Shown: positions 59,366-64,000 of the stretch, one piece after another
Numbering within the stretch: the first letter of the stretch is position 1
Layout: every line of letters starts with the position of its first letter
From: Acephala macrosclerotiorum
Lineage: Eukaryota > Ascomycota > Leotiomycetes > Helotiales > Mollisiaceae
Reading direction: 5' to 3'
Assembly (NCBI GenBank): GCA_014904845.1
Contig: MU119204.1
Span: 186,001-250,000 of the forward strand
Length of the DNA stretch: 64,000 nucleotides
The notes under the pieces: model-generated
Seen by the model: only the letters and a program-made list of their open reading frames with translations
The model's database searches: none
What the model was told of the DNA's origin: nothing
Translations under genes and position numbers: made by a program

Positions 59366-60144
59366 CTTTGCGAGATCGGCAGTTACGCACCAAAGCCTAA
59401 ATTCAGTTTTGTCGAAGACGTGAGGGGCGCGACGTGCTGCTCTGCGGTTTTCATCGTCGGCTGGCTCCATTTTCTGTGTTGTGCGCCGAACGGGATGATG
59501 CGGCCGCTGGCGTCAAAGCTAAAGTGAAAAGGGTATGGCGGTTAATCGTATTCGGATTAATACGAGATGCGAGATGAGAGGTCTGCGATAGCAAAGTTGT
59601 GAAGCGTGTGAACAACTCTGCACAAAGTGTGAACTCTGCGAATTTGTCACGAAGTCGCGTTGAATTGTCTTCGCGTTCTCATGTTAGCTTGCTTTTGTGC
59701 TATCCCCTAAATGTCTTAGTCTAGCGTCGAGCAGTTCACGTGTCTGGACGCTCATGGCCGACTCAGCAGCTCAGCTCCAAATGCTGAGCATATGAAGAGA
59801 ACTAGATGCGATTGTCCTGTGTATAGCTTTCACCTGGACTCTGAGCAGCATTCGATGCAAGCCTAGTTGCCATGTAGTCGTGGTCTCAAGTTCAAGTCCT
59901 GATAGATGTCTCCGTCTTTCTGATATTTAGGTGTATCGGTTCTCAAGGACACCATGTATATCGTGTGCTGATCTGGCTGCCCTTCGAGTACAAATCTGAG
60001 GAGAGCGCTAGCAAGGGCAAAGCAAAGGCTGTGATGAAGAGGCAAATTCAATTATGAAGAGGACATCTCTCTCATCCAAAGCATCTGGGTCGAGAATTGT
60101 AATGCCCTACGAGTTTTGGTGCATTTGGTAACCAGAAGACCTCT
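59366..60144. other. Intergenic between eIF3m and the monooxygenase
   Basis: No gene recognised. A CACGTG site lies near 59,740. Around 59,890, AAGTTCAAGTCCTG resembles a tRNA T-arm, but no partner stems are found. Confidence 0.5.
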
Positions 60145-61939
60145 TTATGCTATCGAGAATAATGCTTTGAAGTACATTTCCAACTCCTCAACAGTTTCAG
60201 CTTTCAACGCCGTAGCAGTCCCAACCCACCCATCAGGCCGTAGGATAAAGACGCCACCCTTCTTCAAGTCTACTCCGTACCTGGTATGAGCAGCCTGTTT
60301 CGAGTCATAGAATACCTTGCCGAGAGGCATGGTTCCAAGTAACTCGAAAGCAGAAGGACCGCTCTTTGCAGGAATCGTAAGCCACGAAATTGGTAGCTTG
60401 ATGTCTGAAAAGACCTTCGACTTGTCAACTCCTTCTGCAAATTCTTTGAATGCAGAAGTGGACCCTGGTTCTCCGGCAAAGATCACCACATAGAACCTCG
60501 CGTTATTTGGAGTTTCGCTATGCAGTCTTGTGACTTCGTTCGTGCCCGGCTTGTACAATTGCACATCTGGACCTCTCTGACCAGGAGACACGGGTGCCAG
60601 GTTTGAGCTGGACTCGAATGATCCCTTCTTATTGATAGTGTTGATATCAAACGCGATGCTGAGTCCAGAAGTGAACGTCGAAGCTTCTTCCATCACCATC
60701 CCCAGGATCTCATTCGGATCCGCGTTTGGATCCCCCTTCCACCCCATTGGTAACTGCATCGTCATCAACCTCGAGATATCCTTGTCGTAGTTGATCAATT
60801 TCTGCACATTTGGTAGGCGCTCTCCCTCATAGGTTGAGAGAAGTGTGGCTGGGGCTAAACCACGGAGGACCAGGGAGAGTTTCCATCCGAGATTGCAGGC
60901 ATCGTGAAGTCCAGTATTCATTCCTTGAGCAGCTCCTGAGGAATGTGTATGACAAGCATCACCGGCTAGGAAGATACAATCCTTCGTGAAGAAGCTCCTC
61001 GCTACCCTTTGTCCAACTGAGTAGACCGTGTACCAATCTACCTGCTTGAACTCGAGTTTGAATGGCTTTACTGATGCGATTGCTTCAGCTACAGCTGCCT
61101 CTTCGTTGAATTCCGCGTATGCCTTCTGGCGCTCTGCTGTGAAGGCAAATCCGATTCTCGTTGCTCCGTGGTCTAATGCTGCCCATAAAACATTTCCGTG
61201 GGTCGGCGATTCGATCGCTCCATATGTCCTATGCTTGGGCATGTCCGTCTCAATCATGCCATCGACCCTAACCCACTTATCCTCCGTCATACTCCCATCA
61301 AACGGGACATCCAACGCCCTTCTCACAAATGACCTCCCACCATCGGCACCAACCAAATACTTGCACAAAATCGTCTCCTCCACCCCCGTCTCCCCATCCC
61401 TCGTCACAGCAGTGACCTTATATCCACCAACCTGCACACCCTCGTCAACACTAACGCTAACCAACTCAACTGGCGCTTCCAACCCGACCCCCAACTCCCT
61501 TAACCTCCTCCTAAAAATCTCTTCCTGATACTTCTGCCTCAACACCAACGCAAAATCCCACTGGGTATCCTTCATATTCTCCATGAAATACCATCCTCTC
61601 CCCTGAACCTCCTTCCCATCTTTATCATAAGAAACTGTAGCTCTACAAGCGAAACATTCTTGCGCGAGTTCGTCCGCGAGACCTAGTTGGTCTAGCATTT
61701 CTGAGGAACGAGGGTATAGGGTTATGGCGCGGCCGTATTGGTCTTGGGATGATTTGGGATGTTTCTCTATTATTGCTATGGAGGAGGCGTGGCCGAATTT
61801 TGCGAGTTGGAAGGCGGTTATGAGGCCTGGGAAGTGTGTTAGTGGGAGTGGTGTAGAGGGGAGGGGAGTATGTACCAACTGGACCACCACCGACGACGAG
61901 GGCGTCGAGGCGACGAATTGTGTTCTCAACGCTTCCCAT
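60145..61939 (-). CDS. FAD-dependent aromatic monooxygenase (phenol 2-monooxygenase-like)
   Basis: Exons (minus) 61939-61876 and 61826-60145 (intron 49 bp) give 581 residues. The class A flavoprotein motifs are present: dinucleotide site LDALVVGGGPVGLITAFQLA at the N-terminus (split by the intron), YLVGADGGRSFVRRALDVPF (DG motif), IFLAGDACHTHSSGAAQGMN (GD motif) and LHDACNLGWKLSLVLRG. A C-terminal thioredoxin-like domain typical of phenol hydroxylases covers about 430-581 (RFYVVIFAGEPGST, HTRYGVDLKKGGVFILRPDG). Expected to ortho-hydroxylate a phenolic substrate with NADPH and O2; the substrate cannot be fixed. A longer frame upstream of the first exon is intronic read-through. Confidence 0.92.
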
Positions 61940-62200
61940 TTTGGCGGTTTCTCATGAATCGAGACTGGAAAGAAAACATAGGGAAACTGGAAGAAAATGA
62001 GGCTCTCACAACAGAGGAGAAACGGTAGACCAAATGCTCCCACAAGAGTGGGAGGTTGAGACGCGAATAGCGTGTTCCCTGCCACTTACTGTGAGCTCAT
62101 ACATCTAGGCTCACTTAAGCTTAATTTTCTGACTACTCGAGGAAACAACCCACGAGATAGAAGAGACATAATTGGTGTTGTCCTCCCGAAATCGTTTCTT

Positions 62201-62575
62201 TTATCTGATCACGATAACACAGCTCTTATCAGTGCCCCGCGGCAAGTCCTTTGGCGGCAAGTCTGGCCGCTTGAATATACGGCCACCCCACTCTTGAATA
62301 TTTGGACCAATAGGTCGAGAAGTGGACATTGTCGTCGGCGCTGGCTCGCTGTAGCATTTGAGAGTAATTCCGTCTTCTTTGAATTGGTGAAAGCAGACTT
62401 TGGTTGTCCTGAGATTGATGAATTTTGGAGCTAACCAGATTAAGCTTTCGCCTCCTTTACCCCTATTTTGAGGGTTCACGATGTCTGGATAAGCTATGGA
62501 CAAGATGATGCCGGCATTCTGGTGGAAAATTGCTCTTAATTTGAATGTATTTTGAAGTTCCAAGTCTGAGAGCAA
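62201..62575 (-). CDS. Possible small ORF, unassigned
   Basis: A 124-codon minus-strand frame lies between the dihydropyrimidinase stop and the monooxygenase start. The last third, from an internal Met at about 62,329, reads MSTSRPIGPNIQEWGGRIFK and is fairly polar. No family or splice partner was found. It may be UTR or chance. Confidence 0.2.
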   Translation of the reverse strand: MLSDLELQNTFKLRAIFHQNAGIILSIAYPDIVNPQNRGKGGESLIWLAPKFINLRTTKVCFHQFKEDGITLKCYSEPAPTTMSTSRPIGPNIQEWGGRIFKRPDLPPKDLPRGTDKSCVIVIR

Positions 62576-62732
62576 GGACTAGAAGGGAATGCACGAATCG
62601 ATGTACAGCACCTTCCTTTTCGATGTTCGAACATGAAATGAGCTTCTAGAAGACAAGCCATAGAATCTACAGTAGATGTGGCGCTCTCAAAAGTTCTAAT
62701 AACACAACTTACAACCGATTGAATATGGTAAA

Positions 62733-64000
62733 TCAGAAGCGCTCGACACTCCATTCCTCCTGACTCCTGCTCCCCGCCAAAGAGCTAATATCCCGCTTCA
62801 AAAATTGACCAGCTCCCTTCTTCCCCAGCAAGCCTCCTTCATCCTTCGCCCATACAACCTCACCTCTTAGAACGGTGTATCTCGGCCAGTTCTTGATAGT
62901 CTTTCCTTCATACGGCGTATAGTCCACATTGTGGTGTAACATCGAGTTGGTCAATTGGTACTCTTTCATCGAGTCCGGGTACCAGATCGTCAAGTCCGCA
63001 TCGCTTTCTCCTGGAATCAGAGCTCCTTTCCGTGGATAGAGGCCATAGAGCTTCGCTGCGTTCGTAGAAGTGACTTCCACGAATTTTTGAAGCTTGAGGC
63101 GGTTGGCTGACAATGCTAAGGAGAGACGAGTCTCCACACCGGGACAACCGTTGGGAATGTATTTGAAGTGGCCGTTGGGATACTCATCACTGATCACCGA
63201 CTTCTTCCCAATGCTCGTATCCTCGTACAAGAACGGACAGTGATCAGACGAGAGAACCGTGAAAGTCCCATCTTCCAACCCTCTCCAAATGCCCTCGTGA
63301 TCTTGCTCTCCATCTCTCGGTGGAGGTGAGCAAACACACTTTGCACCTTCAAAGCCAGGCTTATCAAGATCCTTCCTCGTAAGAAACAAATACTGAGGAC
63401 AAGTCTCCGCATAAACTGGCAACCCCTTCTTCTGCCCCTCCGAAATATGTGCTGCCGCTGCCGGACTCGAAACATGCACAATCAAAATCGGCACATCAAT
63501 AAACCCACTCAGACTAATCGCCCTATACGTAGCCTCAATCTCCGCAACTGGAGGATGACTCGTAACATGATACTTCGGGGCAAACAACTTCTTCTCTTCA
63601 AGTTTCTTGATCGTCCAGTCGATTATTGCGCCGTTTTCGGCATGTATCATGGTTACGATTTTTTGTTTCCGAGCTTCGAATAAGACGTCGAGGATTTCGG
63701 AGTCTTTGAGTTGGAGAGCTTCGTAGGTCATGTAGATTTTTAGGGAGGAGATGCCGGCTTCGCGAAGGGAGGCGAATTCTGAGATTGCTTGAGGGCCGGC
63801 GTTGGAACATATTAGGTGGAAACTGTAGTCGGTATAACAGTTGTCTTTTGCTAAAGCATGGGTTGCTTCTAAGGCGGAAAGGAGTGAAGGCTCGCTTTTC
63901 CGTTGGGGAGCGAAGGTGATGAGTGTTGTGGTTCCTCCACAGATGGCGGATCTCGTTCCTGATTTTGGGTGAGCGAGAGCTGACTTCTGGTGTAGAACTT
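62733..64000 (-). CDS. Dihydropyrimidinase/hydantoinase family amidohydrolase (5' partial)
   Basis: The frame is open from the right edge (64000) to the stop at 62733, about 422 residues, missing roughly the first 120-130 with the metal-binding HxH. It opens with SGTRSAICGGTTTLITFAPQ. Conserved elements are ISSLKIYMTYEALQL (the Lys expected to be carboxylated and bridge the two Zn ions), TMIHAENGAIIDW (His ligand), ILIVHVSSPAAAAHI (His ligand), GLPVYAETCPQYLFL and VLSSDHCPF (catalytic Asp). The reaction is reversible ring opening of dihydropyrimidines or hydantoins in reductive pyrimidine catabolism. The C-terminus SRSQEEWSVERF is complete. An intron may lie near the edge. Confidence 0.92.
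   Translation of the reverse strand, partial: VLHQKSALAHPKSGTRSAICGGTTTLITFAPQRKSEPSLLSALEATHALAKDNCYTDYSFHLICSNAGPQAISEFASLREAGISSLKIYMTYEALQLKDSEILDVLFEARKQKIVTMIHAENGAIIDWTIKKLEEKKLFAPKYHVTSHPPVAEIEATYRAISLSGFIDVPILIVHVSSPAAAAHISEGQKKGLPVYAETCPQYLFLTRKDLDKPGFEGAKCVCSPPPRDGEQDHEGIWRGLEDGTFTVLSSDHCPFLYEDTSIGKKSVISDEYPNGHFKYIPNGCPGVETRLSLALSANRLKLQKFVEVTSTNAAKLYGLYPRKGALIPGESDADLTIWYPDSMKEYQLTNSMLHHNVDYTPYEGKTIKNWPRYTVLRGEVVWAKDEGGLLGKKGAGQFLKRDISSLAGSRSQEEWSVERF

Noticed and set aside
59366..59470. eIF3m start at 59470
   Set aside because: It adds 35 residues of non-family sequence; the ATG at 59365 gives the expected N-terminus.
59860..59960. T-arm-like AAGTTCAAGTCCTG
   Set aside because: One arm only;

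Overview
The window is nuclear DNA from a filamentous ascomycete (Pezizomycotina). The evidence is many short GT-AG introns of about 45-80 bp with CTAAC/CTGAC-like branch sites, dense genes on both strands, fungus-specific families (fungal transcription factors, DUF2406, DUF3602, DUF1479, monocarboxylate-type MFS) and clear eukaryotic housekeeping genes. A leotiomycete is my guess, not a demonstrated assignment.

Layout, left to right. 0-5 kb: a DUF1479 pseudogene running off the left edge, then an intact transcription factor with an unusual half zinc cluster. 5.8-12.5 kb: Fun30 chromatin remodeler, divergent from the V-ATPase assembly factor VMA21, then a DUF2406 protein. 12.5-16.1 kb: a sparse zone with a MITE-like element and ribosomal protein eL33, whose gene is hidden under a long antisense open frame. 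17.2-19.2 kb: glucose-6-phosphate dehydrogenase. 20.2-22.8 kb: two Pro/Gln/Tyr-rich genes; the first carries a frameshift and a 958-bp hairpin-bearing insertion flanked by a target-site duplication. 23.2-34.7 kb: a hypothetical protein, a CBS-domain protein, the mitochondrial phosphate carrier, a DUF3602 protein, a BAH-PHD chromatin reader, an MCT-type transporter and F-actin capping protein beta. 35-45 kb: a second, inverted copy of the MITE, a 3-beta-HSD/epimerase-type dehydrogenase, a GCK/STE20-type kinase with a GC-AG intron, and a UBA-UAS-UBX p97 cofactor. 45.9-50.8 kb: a decayed block with a Zn2Cys6 transcription-factor pseudogene and further broken coding fragments. 50.8-64 kb: ECM29, uridylate kinase with a membrane or mitochondrial leader, eIF3m, a phenol-hydroxylase-like FAD monooxygenase and a dihydropyrimidinase cut by the right edge.

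Most intact genes are conserved housekeeping functions (pentose phosphate pathway, translation, proteasome and p97, nucleotide metabolism, chromatin, actin), with no operon-like logic. I see no coherent secondary-metabolite cluster, CRISPR array or bacterial-type system. The most interesting content lies in the gene-poor pockets: MITE pair, hairpin-bearing insertion, two multi-lesion pseudogenes. A few transcript-level features also stand out: a retention-tolerant GC-AG intron, a 10-nt micro-exon and a dual-start kinase. All exon joins were made by eye from splice signals and frame and have not been aligned to databases.
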